Shown here piece after piece: positions 43,827 through 51,414 of a DNA stretch of 64,000 bases (the first letter of the stretch is position 1; each line of letters opens with the position of its first letter). Below the pieces are notes generated by a model. The model was not told the origin of the DNA, ran no database searches, and saw only the letters and a program-made list of their open reading frames with translations. Source of the DNA: CAZJYI01 sp964550025 (GTDB lineage: Bacteria; Verrucomicrobiota; Kiritimatiellia; UBA8416; CAYOBW01); assembly GCA_964550025.1 (NCBI GenBank), contig CAZJYI010000009.1, positions 69,421 through 133,420 on the forward strand, read 5' to 3'. The position numbers were made by a program, and so were the translations under genes.

Positions 43827-44120
43827 CTATTTCTTCGGCGGGCGACCCAGCGGCAGTGCGCTGTCCACGTTGGTGTGCGGCCGCGGGATGACGTGGGTGG
43901 ATACCAGTTCTCCCACGCGCTCGGCGCCGCGTGTGCCCGCTTCCAGTGCAGCGCGAACCGCGGCAACGTCGCCGCGGACGATGGCCGTTACAAAGCCGCC
44001 ACCGATCTTCTCGTAGCCGACCAGTTCGACCTTGGCGGCCTTGACCATGGCGTCCGAAGCCTCAACCATGGCGGCGAAACCCCGCGTCTCGATCATTCCC
44101 AATGCGTCTGTGTGTTCCAT
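43827..44120 (-). CDS. BMC-H hexameric shell protein
   Basis: 97-aa single-domain Pf00936 protein, the facet tile of the compartment: DALGMIETRGFAAMVEASDAMVKAAKVELVGYEKIGGGFVTAIVRGDVAAVRAALEAG, then a short tail ending in Pro/Lys. KIGGGFVT is the pore-lining segment, with Gly-rich pore typical of PduA/EutM. AGGAGAAG precedes the start. The only BMC-H in the window, so it probably forms most of the shell. Confidence 0.95.
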   Translation of the reverse strand: MEHTDALGMIETRGFAAMVEASDAMVKAAKVELVGYEKIGGGFVTAIVRGDVAAVRAALEAGTRGAERVGELVSTHVIPRPHTNVDSALPLGRPPKK

Positions 44121-44160
44121 TGTCTTCTCCTTGTCCCTACGTTGCTTCCTTGTGCTATCT

Positions 44161-44291
44161 CAGATTTCAGATTTCAAATCTCAAAGGCCCGAGCCGCCGA
44201 TTTCAGATTTCAGAGGCTTGAACTGCCAATCTCAGATTTCAAAGGCTGTGGTGTCCGTTCTTCCCCTCTGAGATTTGAAATCTGAAATCTG
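44161..44291. repeat. CAGATTTC-type repeat with 23-bp inverted repeat
   Basis: Perfect 23-bp inverted arms at 44161-44183 and 44269-44291 made of the word CAGATTTC / GAAATCTG. Two more partial copies (ATTTCAGATTTCAGAGGC, ATCTCAGATTTCAAAGGC) lie between them. It fills the 180-bp spacer between the SDR and BMC-H. It could fold into a long stem and affect the transition to strong shell-protein expression. Confidence 0.8.
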
Positions 44292-44300
44292 CAATTCTTC

Positions 44301-45083
44301 CTAGTGCATCTCCCTGCCGCCCGTCACGTTGATGGCCTGGCCCGTCATGTAATCCGCGCCCTTTGATGACAGAAACACCGTCACCGCCACCACGTCATCT
44401 ATACTCGCCAGCCGCTGCAACGGAATCTTGGCGGTGAACTTCTTTACCACCTCTTCCCGCGGCATTTCCAGGTTCTCGATATACCCGGCTGACACGTTCT
44501 TCCACACGCCCGTGCTGTCCGTGATACCGGGGCACAGGCAGTTGACCGTGATTCCGGAGCCGGCCAGCTCGTAGGCCAGCGACTGCGTGAGTCCGATGAT
44601 CGCCGCCTTGGCGGCCGAGTAGTGGCTCATCAGCGCCGATCCCGTCTTGCCGGACTTGGACGAGAAGTTGACGATCTTGCCATAGCCGTTGGCCTTCATC
44701 AGCGGAACGACGTACTTGATGAACAGGAAACTTCCTCTGCAGTTCACGGCGAACATGCGGTCCCACTCCTCGACCGTAATGTCCTCCACCTTGCCCTGCG
44801 CCACGATCCCCGCCACGTTGGCCAACACGTCGACCTTGCCGTCGAACGCCTCCACGGCGGCGTCGACAATGGCCTTTACCTGGGGCTCATCGGTGACATC
44901 GGCGGCCAGCCCGCGGCAGCTCGCGCCGTCCGGAGAGATCTCCGCCGCAACCGCCTCCACTGCCGCCTGATCGATGTCCGTCACGAACACCTTTGCCCCA
45001 CGCCTGCAGAAATCGGCGGCTATGCCCTTGCCAATGGCGCCGGCCGCCCCCGTTACGAGCACCGTCCTGCCCTCAAACTCCAT
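44301..45083 (-). CDS. Short-chain dehydrogenase/reductase (second copy)
   Basis: 260 aa classical SDR: TGAAGAIG loop at residues 11-18, acidic Asp after the second strand (VTDIDQ) indicating NAD(H), NVAG, catalytic Ser in FSSKSG, YSAAKAA, and C-terminal TGQAINVTGGREM. Resembles sorbitol-6-phosphate or polyol dehydrogenases. 12 bp downstream of the DeoR-type regulator and upstream of the shell genes, so part of the BMC operon. Confidence 0.88.
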   Translation of the reverse strand: MEFEGRTVLVTGAAGAIGKGIAADFCRRGAKVFVTDIDQAAVEAVAAEISPDGASCRGLAADVTDEPQVKAIVDAAVEAFDGKVDVLANVAGIVAQGKVEDITVEEWDRMFAVNCRGSFLFIKYVVPLMKANGYGKIVNFSSKSGKTGSALMSHYSAAKAAIIGLTQSLAYELAGSGITVNCLCPGITDSTGVWKNVSAGYIENLEMPREEVVKKFTAKIPLQRLASIDDVVAVTVFLSSKGADYMTGQAINVTGGREMH

Positions 45084-45095
45084 CCCGTATCTCCT

Positions 45096-45851
45096 TTACA
45101 CAATGACCAGGTCCGCATCGCCGTTGCGCAACACTTCCCTGTCCTCGTCTTTCAAACCATCGTCTATGACGATTCTGCCCACGCGGGAAAGGGGCAGAAT
45201 ATGTGCAAATCCAGCCTTCCCGTACTTCGAGGAATCGGCGACCAGGATGATCTCCCCCGCCTGGTCGGCCGTCTTCTTCACGATTTCCGCCAGTTCCACC
45301 AGGTGCGCGGTCAGGCCGTGATCAACCGAGAAGCCGTCCGTCCCCACAAAAGCCTTGTCCACGTGGAACTGCTCCAGCTCGCGCAGGGCGATCGGGCCCA
45401 CCATTGCCTCGGCGGACGGGCGGAACTCGCCGCCCACAAACGTGATACGCAACGAAGGGTTGATGCGGCCATAAGGAAGGACCATCGTGGAATTGGTAAC
45501 AATATGCACGTCCCGCTTGCCCAGCAGGTACTTGACGATCAGCCCGGCCGTCGTTCCCGCGACGATAATGACGTTGTCGCCATCTTCAATCAGGCCTGCC
45601 GCCGCCTTCGCCACCCGTTTCTTCTCCTCGACCATGCTCTTCTGACGTTCGAGGATGTTCGGGTGGAAGGCTGGGAATGCACCGCCCTTGGTGCGGACAA
45701 TGAACCCCTTCTCCGCGAGCCCCTTCAGGTCGCTGCGTACGGTCACGGATGACACTTCCAGCCGCTCGCCCAGCCCCGAGACCGAGATCCCGGCGTCATC
45801 GGCAAGGATGTCGAGAATACGCCGTTCCCTGTCTGACAGCATGGGCTGCAT
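45096..45851 (-). CDS. DeoR-family transcriptional regulator of the BMC locus
   Basis: 251 aa. N-terminal DeoR helix-turn-helix (RRILDILADDAGISVSGLGERLEVSSVTVRSDLKGL) and the sugar-phosphate-binding DeoRC domain with VAGTTAGL, NSTMV, FVGGEFRPSAEA and DKAFVGTDGF. First gene of the minus-strand train. Probably a repressor released by a phosphorylated pathway sugar. AAAAGGAAT upstream supports ATG 45851; the phased repeats at 45874-45911 overlap its promoter. Confidence 0.92.
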   Translation of the reverse strand: MQPMLSDRERRILDILADDAGISVSGLGERLEVSSVTVRSDLKGLAEKGFIVRTKGGAFPAFHPNILERQKSMVEEKKRVAKAAAGLIEDGDNVIIVAGTTAGLIVKYLLGKRDVHIVTNSTMVLPYGRINPSLRITFVGGEFRPSAEAMVGPIALRELEQFHVDKAFVGTDGFSVDHGLTAHLVELAEIVKKTADQAGEIILVADSSKYGKAGFAHILPLSRVGRIVIDDGLKDEDREVLRNGDADLVIV

Positions 45852-45873
45852 GTGCGATTCCTTTTAGGATTTC

Positions 45874-45918
45874 TTTCGTTTGGCTTTACTTATTATTTCT
45901 TTTGGCTTGCGGGTGCAA
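45874..45918 (-). promoter_or_regulatory. Promoter of the BMC operon with 11-bp phased DeoR-type operator
   Basis: On the minus strand TTGCAC (45918-45913), 17 bp, TAATAA (45895-45890) form a good promoter for the regulator-SDR-shell operon. On the plus strand the TTTC-like words TTTCG (45874), TTTAC (45885), TTTCT (45896) and TTGCG (45907) start exactly 11 bp apart; two copies extend to TTTCxTTTGGCTT 22 bp apart. They overlap the -10 and the spacer, so binding would block RNA polymerase. CTTGC-GGGT-GCAAG (45906-45919) adds a small palindrome. DeoR-family proteins bind such tandem repeats. Confidence 0.65.
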
Positions 45919-46037
45919 GTTCTTTCTGCGACTATCTTGAAGTTTTTCGGGACCGGCCCTGTAAGGGCACAAGTCCTGTAAGTGGGCGGCTCTTAGGGCG
46001 GAAAAGCGCGGAATTCCGCGAAAACCGGGTGTAGAAC

Positions 46038-47366
46038 GTGAGCGAATCGTTGGTCGATACTGTGCGGAATGCCGGCATCATCGGGTGTGGAGGCGCCGGT
46101 TTTCCCACGCACGTCAAGATCGACACGCGCGCTGACGTTGTGGCGGCCAACGGGGCGGAGTGCGAGCCGCTGTTGAACAGCGACCAGAGGGTAATGGAGC
46201 GCGAGGCCGCCGATATCGTGGAGGGTCTGTCCCTCGTGATGGCCCATGTCGGTGCCGCCAGGGGCTATCTTGCCGTCAAGAAGGAGTACGCCGGGGCCGT
46301 GGCGGCCCTGACGGCCGCCGCCGAGGGCCGTTCCGGCATGGAAGTGGCGCTCCTCGGCAGCTACTATCCGTCGGGAGACGAGCACATCCTCCTCAGCGAC
46401 GTGACCGGAAAGATCGTCCCCGAAGGCGGCATTCCGCTCAACGTGGGCGCGGTGGTGAGCAACGTCCTGACCTTCGCCCAGATCGCGCGGGCTGTGCGCG
46501 GTGAGAACGTGACGGAGCGGGCCGTTACCCTGGTAGGTGAGGTGCACAAACCGCAGGTGGCCGTCGTGCCGATCGGAACCCGGGTGGGCGAGCTGCTCGA
46601 CCTGGCCGTTCCCGCCATGGCGGTGGACGACATCGCCGTGATCGACGGGGGGCCGATGATGGGGCGCAGAGTTGCGCTGGATGACGCGGTGTACAAAACG
46701 ACCAGCGGCCTGTTGTTCCTGCCGAAAGACCATCCCGTAGTCGAGTTGCGCGACATTACGCTGGCGTCCATTCTGCGTCGCGGGGTGGCCGCCTGCTGCC
46801 AGTGCCGCATGTGCACGGAGGTCTGTTCGCGCTACATGCAGGGACACGCGATTGAACCGCACCTGATGATGCGCGGGTTGGCCTACGGCACCGAGCACCC
46901 GACGTCTGCCATGACCGGGGCTTTCCTTTGCTCGCAGTGCGGGCTGTGCGAGTTCGCCTGTCCCATGCGGCTGAGTCCGCGGCGTGCCTTTGTGGAGCTC
47001 CTGGCGAGATTCCGCGGCGGCGACATGAAGAACCCGCACAACAGGGCCCCGGTCCAGCTCCACGAGTTCAACCCCTATCGCAAGATCAGCAAGAACCGCC
47101 TGGTTCACAGGTACGAACTGGCCCCCTACGAGCGGCACGACCTGCCCCTGTCGCGCATCGGCGTCCCGGGGACGGTCCGGCTGTCGCTATCGCAGTCGGC
47201 GGGAGCGCCGGCCCAGCCCGTCGTGAGCGTCGGGACGGCCGTGCGCAGGGGAGAGTTGGTCGCGCGGATTCCGGAGGGGAAGCTGGGTTCCAACCTGCAC
47301 GCATCGATTGACGGCACGGTCGTTTCCGTGGACGAGAATGGCATTGTTCTGGAAGGCAAGACATGA
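46038..47366 (+). CDS. pduS: PduS/RnfC-like flavo-iron-sulfur electron carrier of the BMC
   Basis: 442 aa. RnfC-type SLBB/FMN fold: VRNAGIIGCGGAGFPTHVK, VVAANGAECEPLL, YLAVKKEY and IDGGPMMGR. Two [4Fe-4S] motifs: CCQCRMCTEVCSRY (from Cys253) and CSQCGLCEFACPM (from Cys298). In Pdu compartments PduS reduces cobalamin; no B12 enzyme is visible here, so a role in NADH oxidation with electron export via the shell is more likely. GTG 46038 starts at the correct homologous position though the ribosome site is weak. It overlaps the BMC-T gene by 4 bp (ATGA). Confidence 0.88.
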   Translation: MSESLVDTVRNAGIIGCGGAGFPTHVKIDTRADVVAANGAECEPLLNSDQRVMEREAADIVEGLSLVMAHVGAARGYLAVKKEYAGAVAALTAAAEGRSGMEVALLGSYYPSGDEHILLSDVTGKIVPEGGIPLNVGAVVSNVLTFAQIARAVRGENVTERAVTLVGEVHKPQVAVVPIGTRVGELLDLAVPAMAVDDIAVIDGGPMMGRRVALDDAVYKTTSGLLFLPKDHPVVELRDITLASILRRGVAACCQCRMCTEVCSRYMQGHAIEPHLMMRGLAYGTEHPTSAMTGAFLCSQCGLCEFACPMRLSPRRAFVELLARFRGGDMKNPHNRAPVQLHEFNPYRKISKNRLVHRYELAPYERHDLPLSRIGVPGTVRLSLSQSAGAPAQPVVSVGTAVRRGELVARIPEGKLGSNLHASIDGTVVSVDENGIVLEGKT

Positions 47367-47923
47367 AGTACCCCGCCATTGGCATGATCGAGACGAACAG
47401 CATTGCGCGCGGCATCGTCGTGCACGACGTGATGCTGAAAAAGGCGCACGTGCAGGTTGTACAATCCAACACGATCTGCCCGGGGAAGTACATTGTCCTG
47501 ATTGCCGGGCACGAGGGAGATGTCGAGGAAGCCATGGCCGACGGGCTGCACTACGGCGGGTCGGCCGTTGTGGACAGTCTGCATATCCCCAATATCCGCA
47601 AGGACATATTCCCGGCCATGGTGGGTGCGGTACAGGACATCGAGATCGACTCCGTGGTTATCGTAGAGACGTTTTCCGTGGCCAGCGCGATTACGCTGGC
47701 GGACATGGCCCTGAAGCGTAACGAGGTAAAGCTGCTCGATCTGCGCCTTGCGCAGGGGCTGGGCGGCAAAGCCTATTTCGTCATCACGGGACCGCTGCAC
47801 GAAGTCGAAGAGAGTGCCCGCCACCTGCGGGAGGCGGCCGAACCGGGCATGCTGACCAATATCGAAGTCATTGCCGCGCCGCACGAGGGCCTGAGCGACG
47901 CGATCGTGGGGGGAATCTTGTAG
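47363..47923 (+). CDS. pduT: BMC-T shell protein, PduT-like with Fe-S cluster cysteine
   Basis: 186 aa with two fused BMC domains forming a pseudohexameric trimer. First domain: AIGMIETNSIARGIVVHDVMLKKAHVQVV, then NTICPGKYIVLIAG with Cys39, equivalent to the cysteine that holds a [4Fe-4S] cluster at the trimer pore of PduT. Second domain: VVIVETFSVASAITLADMALKRNEVKLLDLRLAQGLGGKAYFVI. Overlaps PduS by 4 bp. The pair suggests electron passage through the shell. Confidence 0.93.
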   Translation: MKYPAIGMIETNSIARGIVVHDVMLKKAHVQVVQSNTICPGKYIVLIAGHEGDVEEAMADGLHYGGSAVVDSLHIPNIRKDIFPAMVGAVQDIEIDSVVIVETFSVASAITLADMALKRNEVKLLDLRLAQGLGGKAYFVITGPLHEVEESARHLREAAEPGMLTNIEVIAAPHEGLSDAIVGGIL

Positions 47924-47942
47924 GACCATGGACTGGGGGGCG

Positions 47943-48115
47943 GGATGCCGGATGCAAGATGCAAGACGCCGGATGTGAGATGCGGGATCTGAGATGTGAG
48001 ATGTGGGATCTGAGATGTGAGATCTGAAATCTGATATCTGCGACAGCAGCCTTTTCCCCAGCAGCCAACCCCTGACAACCACCAACCACCAACAATAACC
48101 AACAACCGATACCCA
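47943..48115. repeat. GATGTGAGATCTGA-type and CAACCACCAA low-complexity spacer
   Basis: From 47943 to 48043 the sequence is a degenerate array of 9-12 bp words (GGATGCAAGATGC, GGATCTGAGATGTGAGAT) with at least eight partial copies. From 48066 to 48110 it turns into CAACCACCAACAATAACCAAC. No gene. The spacer separates PduT from the cupin gene. Confidence 0.65.
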
Positions 48116-48117
48116 CA

Positions 48118-48462
48118 ATGATCATAAGGCGAAAAGAGATGCGCACACAGGTGCGCGGTCAGATGAAGGGTGGGGTGGGGGACGTGACGGTCCTGCACCT
48201 CGTTGAGTGCGACGACCTGCCGAACATCCGTTTCGTGGGCGAGATGACCCTGCCCCAGAACGCATCGATCGGCGACCACCTCCACGACGCCGAAACCGAG
48301 TACTACCTCATCACCGAGGGCATCGCGATGGTCACGGACGGCGGGCAGGAATGCCGCGTCGGCAAAGGCGACGTGATCGTCACCGGGGGCGGCGCCTCAC
48401 ACAGCATCCGCAATGCCGGCCACACGCCGCTGAAGGTCACGGCGTTCATCGTGACGCACTAA
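48118..48462 (+). CDS. Small cupin-domain protein of the BMC locus
   Basis: 114-aa single cupin: PQNASIGDHLHDAETEYYLITEGIAMVTDGG with metal-type His/His/Glu, then VGKGDVIVTGGGASHSIRN with the last His. Could be a sugar-phosphate binding or isomerase-type cupin, or an accessory of EutQ type. Start may be ATG 48118 or 48139; the latter has AAAAGAG nearby. Its end overlaps the convergent BMC-T by 4 bp. Confidence 0.8.
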   Translation: MIIRRKEMRTQVRGQMKGGVGDVTVLHLVECDDLPNIRFVGEMTLPQNASIGDHLHDAETEYYLITEGIAMVTDGGQECRVGKGDVIVTGGGASHSIRNAGHTPLKVTAFIVTH

Positions 48463-49100
48463 CGGATATCCGCGTCCTTGCTGCGTGCGTTCTGGTTGAT
48501 GTTGTCCAGGGTCTTGATGGCGGCCTCGGCGGCGTAGTCGATCTCGGCCTCGGGACCGCACATGATCAGGCGGCCGGTGGCGCCGAAGGGGCGGATGGTG
48601 TTCAACTTGACGTTCGCCGTCTTGAGCGCTTCGTTGCAGGCGATGGTTAGGTAGGCGGCCGGTGACGTTTCCATGATGAGGAGGGACTCGCCCGCCACGA
48701 TCATGTGCCCCTTGCCCAGGCCCGTGAACGAAATGGCGTGGTCCTGTTCGACCGAGCGGATTGTCTTGTTGGTGACCAGCTTCACCTCGGCCCGGTCACC
48801 CTCCTCGAGTCCGGCTGCCTCCAGGACGGCCTCGCCGGCCTGCCGGACCTCGCCCTGGTCGGCGTGGTGGATCTGCATCAGGCCGTAGATGCGCTCCGTG
48901 ACCACCGAACCCAGTCGCACCTTCGTCCGCTTGAGGGCCAGGTCGATCATGGTGTGGATCTCCATGGCCGGCGCGATCTCGAGCATCAGCGCGGCGTCGT
49001 ATTCGGCCGGGTCGTAGACCCGATTGTCCTTGGCGATAAACTGGGCGAGCTGGGGCTGAAGACTGTCGATGAAGGTGTAGGCTCTGAGCTCGAATGACAT
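48459..49100 (-). CDS. BMC-T shell protein, double-stacking type (Hoch_5816-like)
   Basis: 213 aa with two BMC domains. The order ELRAYTFIDSLQPQLAQFIA, LMLEIAPAMEIHTMIDLALKRTKVRLGSVVTERIYGLMQIHH, then GESLLIMETSPAAYLTIACNEALKTANVKLN and the ending GPEAEIDYAAEAA matches the Haliangium BMC-T that forms stacked trimers with a gated pore. It would pass larger metabolites or cofactors. It lies alone on the minus strand, divergent from the exported propeller gene, with its own phased operator. Confidence 0.9.
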   Translation of the reverse strand: MSFELRAYTFIDSLQPQLAQFIAKDNRVYDPAEYDAALMLEIAPAMEIHTMIDLALKRTKVRLGSVVTERIYGLMQIHHADQGEVRQAGEAVLEAAGLEEGDRAEVKLVTNKTIRSVEQDHAISFTGLGKGHMIVAGESLLIMETSPAAYLTIACNEALKTANVKLNTIRPFGATGRLIMCGPEAEIDYAAEAAIKTLDNINQNARSKDADIR

Positions 49101-49149
49101 GGCTGGAATCTCCCTCCTCCGGATCGTGACTCCGAAAAGTGACGTGATT

Positions 49150-49187
49150 TTTCGTTATTCTTTCACTTGCCTTTGCAATGTATTTCG
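49150..49187. promoter_or_regulatory. Second 11-bp phased TTTC operator
   Basis: TTTCG (49150), TTTCA (49161), TTTGC (49172) and TTTCG (49183) start exactly 11 bp apart between the divergent BMC-T and propeller genes. Same words and phasing as at 45874-45911 beside the DeoR-type gene. A weak plus-strand promoter TTGCCT-N16-TACACT (49167-49094 region ending 49194) overlaps it. Suggests both shell-gene promoters share one regulator. Confidence 0.6.
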
Positions 49188-49279
49188 ATACACTTAGCTA
49201 ATCAAGTACTTTTTCGCTCAAAGTTCTGTAGCCCTTGGTGCGGTGGAGAGCGGGAGCGAAAACCAGAAAGGAGAGTGCG

Positions 49280-50404
49280 ATGAGGAGGGAGACAGGCGGT
49301 ATGAAGTGGCAGAACGTGATGGTTGGACTGGCGCTGACAGCGTGCGTTGCCATGCTGGCCTCGTGCCAGAAGGAAGGGGAATGCGAAAAGAAGGCCTCCT
49401 GCTGCGGCTGTGGCGGCGCGAAACTGCTGACGCCGACACTCGGATTCAAGCTGGCCGACCAGTACGACAGTCCGGATGGCATGACCATCGGAAAAGACGG
49501 GTACGTCTACCTGTCGATGAACGCGGCCGGCGACGGATTCAAGTTCCCGCATCCCGCGAAGATCATGCGCATCTCCCCGGACGACAAGTTGGAGGAGTTC
49601 GTTACCCTGCCCCCGCACCCTGAGACCAAGGTCGCCAGCCCGCTGGGCATCGTCTTCGGACCGGACGGCAACCTGTACGTTTCGGACAACCAGGCGTTTG
49701 CCGGGGGCAAGCAGGCGTCGCGCCTGCTGCAGGTCATCATCAAGGATGGAAAGCCGGAGTCAACAGGCGTGGTCGCCGAGGGCTTCAACATGGCCAATGG
49801 CATCACGACGCGTGGTGATTACATCTACATCAACGAAACCAACATCGATGCCGATGCGAAGCCGATGATCAGCGGTGTTTACCGTTTCAAGGTTTCGGAG
49901 CTCGACCCGGCCAAGCCAATCAAGGTGACCGGCGTGGACCATTCCAACTTCTTCCTCAAGGTCGAAACGGACTACGCGAACGACCTGATGAAGGTTGGCG
50001 CCAACGGCATCGATTTCGACTCCAAGGGCAACCTCTATGTCTGCAACTTCGGCGAAGCCTCCGTTCTGAAGGTCACGCTGAAAGCAGATGGGTCGGTCGA
50101 CCAGGTCACTACGCTCTGCAAGGGGCAGGGCCTTGAGAGCACCGACGGGTGCCACATTGACCAGGACGACAACCTCTGGGTGGCCGACTTCATGGGCAAC
50201 GCCGTCGCCAAGATCTGCACGGCGAGCGGTAAGGTCACCATTGTTGCCAAGAACGAGCCCGGCGACGGTGCAGACGGCGCGCTCGACGCCCCGTCGGAGT
50301 GCATCCGCCGCGGCAACAAGGTGTATGTCGCCAATATCGATATCACCTACGGCCCGAACACCGCCGACGAGCTCCAGACGATCTCAGTGATCGACCTGAA
50401 GTAG
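49280..50404 (+). CDS. Exported SMP-30/NHL-like beta-propeller lipoprotein
   Basis: 374 aa; AAAGGAGAG before ATG 49280. Lipoprotein signal ends MLASC, followed by a short Cys-rich stretch (CEKKASCCGCGG). The body has repeated propeller blades: SPDGMTIGKDGYVYLSM, PLGIVFGPDGNLYVSDNQAF, GANGIDFDSKGNLYVCNFGEASVLKV, DGCHIDQDDNLWVADFMGN, PSECIRRGNKVYVANID. The pattern is that of SMP-30/gluconolactonase-like or NHL propellers. It may hydrolyse a sugar lactone outside the cell and so be tied to the BMC pathway, but catalytic metal ligands are not certain. Confidence 0.75.
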   Translation: MRRETGGMKWQNVMVGLALTACVAMLASCQKEGECEKKASCCGCGGAKLLTPTLGFKLADQYDSPDGMTIGKDGYVYLSMNAAGDGFKFPHPAKIMRISPDDKLEEFVTLPPHPETKVASPLGIVFGPDGNLYVSDNQAFAGGKQASRLLQVIIKDGKPESTGVVAEGFNMANGITTRGDYIYINETNIDADAKPMISGVYRFKVSELDPAKPIKVTGVDHSNFFLKVETDYANDLMKVGANGIDFDSKGNLYVCNFGEASVLKVTLKADGSVDQVTTLCKGQGLESTDGCHIDQDDNLWVADFMGNAVAKICTASGKVTIVAKNEPGDGADGALDAPSECIRRGNKVYVANIDITYGPNTADELQTISVIDLK

Positions 50405-50415
50405 TCACCTGAAAT

Positions 50416-50468
50416 GTAGCGCCGGCATTCTGCCGGTGTACGGTCCCGCCGGCATTCTTGCCGGCGGG
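50416..50468. repeat. CCGGCATTC palindromic pair
   Basis: GTAGCGCCGGCA-TTC-TGCCGG (stem 50422-50427/50431-50436) and CCCGCCGGC-ATTCTT-GCCGGCGGG (50445-50453/50460-50468). Same composition and GTAGCG edge as the element at 5567-5615. It runs into the broken pilin-like gene. Confidence 0.75.
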
Positions 50469-50697
50469 TGCGTGGTTGGCGGCGGCCTGGTCCATCTTCC
50501 CCTGCTGACTGGCGGACGCCGTGGATGGGAAGTTGCTCTGGCTCACGACTCCGTCAATCGCGTCCTCCATGAAGCGCAGGTTGCCCACGCAGTGTCTTCT
50601 CTGCGTCTCAGCGCTCATCGACATGCGCGCGTAGGCCGAACGCAACGAGTGCGGCCAGTCCGCACGCGAGGAGTGCGCCAACCAGTCGTGTTGCCAT
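50469..50697 (-). pseudogene. Broken paralogue of the pilin-like gene at 51610-52029
   Basis: From ATG 50697 the frame gives a hydrophobic anchor (MATRLVGALLACGLAALVAFGL) and stops soon after at ...VDER. A shifted frame then reads CVGNLRFMEDAIDGVVSQSNF and AAANHAPAGKNAGG, parallel to CVGNLRMLEDAIDEVMSVSNF and AAAMNWPSGATVNGG of the intact gene. One frameshift and a palindromic repeat replacing the C-terminus make it non-functional. Confidence 0.65.
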
Positions 50698-50771
50698 GCG
50701 ATGCACTGCCGTCGGTATGGTTCTGTTGGGCTGACTGTGAGGGCTCCGTCTGCCTCCTCACTTTCCGGCTT

Positions 50772-51170
50772 CTACCACAGCGTCTTCACGTGGGGATAGT
50801 CGTGCAGTAGTCTGTCCTTGGTGACGATCGTCGCATCCTGTAGCCGTGCCGTTGCCACGATCATCTGGTCTGCCGGATCGGAATGGAAAGGCTGAGGCAG
50901 TGTTGTGGAGCGCAAGAAGACCTTGAAGTCCAGCGGGACTACACGCAGCCGGGGCGTGTCGAGCGCCGAGGCGACCCACTCTTCGAGGTCCGCGAGAAGC
51001 GTGATGCGGTTCTTCTCAACCAACTTGCAGACCTCCCACAACGAGATTCCGGAGAGGAGAAGCTCGTCTGGATCGGCCAGGCTCTCGAGCAGGCTCGCGC
51101 AGGTGGGGGAGAGACGCTCGGGAGACACGTTCATCCAGATCCAGGTGTGAGTGTCCAGGAGGTACTTCAT
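50772..51170 (-). CDS. vapC: VapC-type PIN-domain toxin
   Basis: 132-aa PIN-domain ribonuclease: MKYLLDTHTWIWMN with the first Asp, SGISLWEVCKL with Glu, HSDPADQMIVATARLQDATIVTKD with the last Asp residues. Magnesium-dependent RNA cleavage, probably of tRNA or rRNA, is expected. Starts in a 4-bp ATGA overlap with the antitoxin stop. Confidence 0.9.
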   Translation of the reverse strand: MKYLLDTHTWIWMNVSPERLSPTCASLLESLADPDELLLSGISLWEVCKLVEKNRITLLADLEEWVASALDTPRLRVVPLDFKVFLRSTTLPQPFHSDPADQMIVATARLQDATIVTKDRLLHDYPHVKTLW

Positions 51171-51400
51171 TGGCACGCGGCCCAATCCTCGTCGCCCAGC
51201 GGTGCGACAATGTCCCCCTCGATGACCATCGTGCCTCGCAGCTTCCCCAGTTCCACCGCGTCATCCTTCTTCCTTACCGGCTCTACATGCGCGAGCGGCT
51301 TCCCGTGGCGCGTGATCATCAGCTCCTCGCCTTTTGTGGCGACGTCATCCAACAGCTTCAGCGCGTGGTTCTTGAAGTAGGTGACCGTATGAGTTGTCAT
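51167..51400 (-). CDS. Phd/YefM-type antitoxin
   Basis: 77 aa. HTVTYFKNHALKLLDDVATKGEELMITRHGKPLAHVEPV is the Phd/YefM DNA-binding fold, followed by a charged toxin-binding tail. AGGGGAG upstream of ATG 51400 supports the start over an earlier in-frame ATG at 51460 that lies in the promoter. Binds and silences the PIN toxin and represses the operon. Confidence 0.9.
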   Translation of the reverse strand: MTTHTVTYFKNHALKLLDDVATKGEELMITRHGKPLAHVEPVRKKDDAVELGKLRGTMVIEGDIVAPLGDEDWAACQ

Positions 51401-51414
51401 GGGCGCTCCCCTGA

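Noticed and set aside
44121..44300. Small plus-strand frame in the CAGATTTC repeat spacer
   Set aside because: The peptide is only a translation of the repeat words; no ribosome site or conserved feature.
32562..49100. Interpretation as a fucose/rhamnose (PVM-type) microcompartment
   Set aside because: No fuculose-phosphate aldolase, fucose isomerase or rhamnose gene is present; DeoC and RpiB point to the sugar-phosphate class instead.
49259..49282. Earlier start at 49235 for the propeller lipoprotein
   Set aside because: It adds an Arg-rich segment before the lipoprotein signal and lacks a ribosome site, whereas ATG 49280 follows AAAGGAG.
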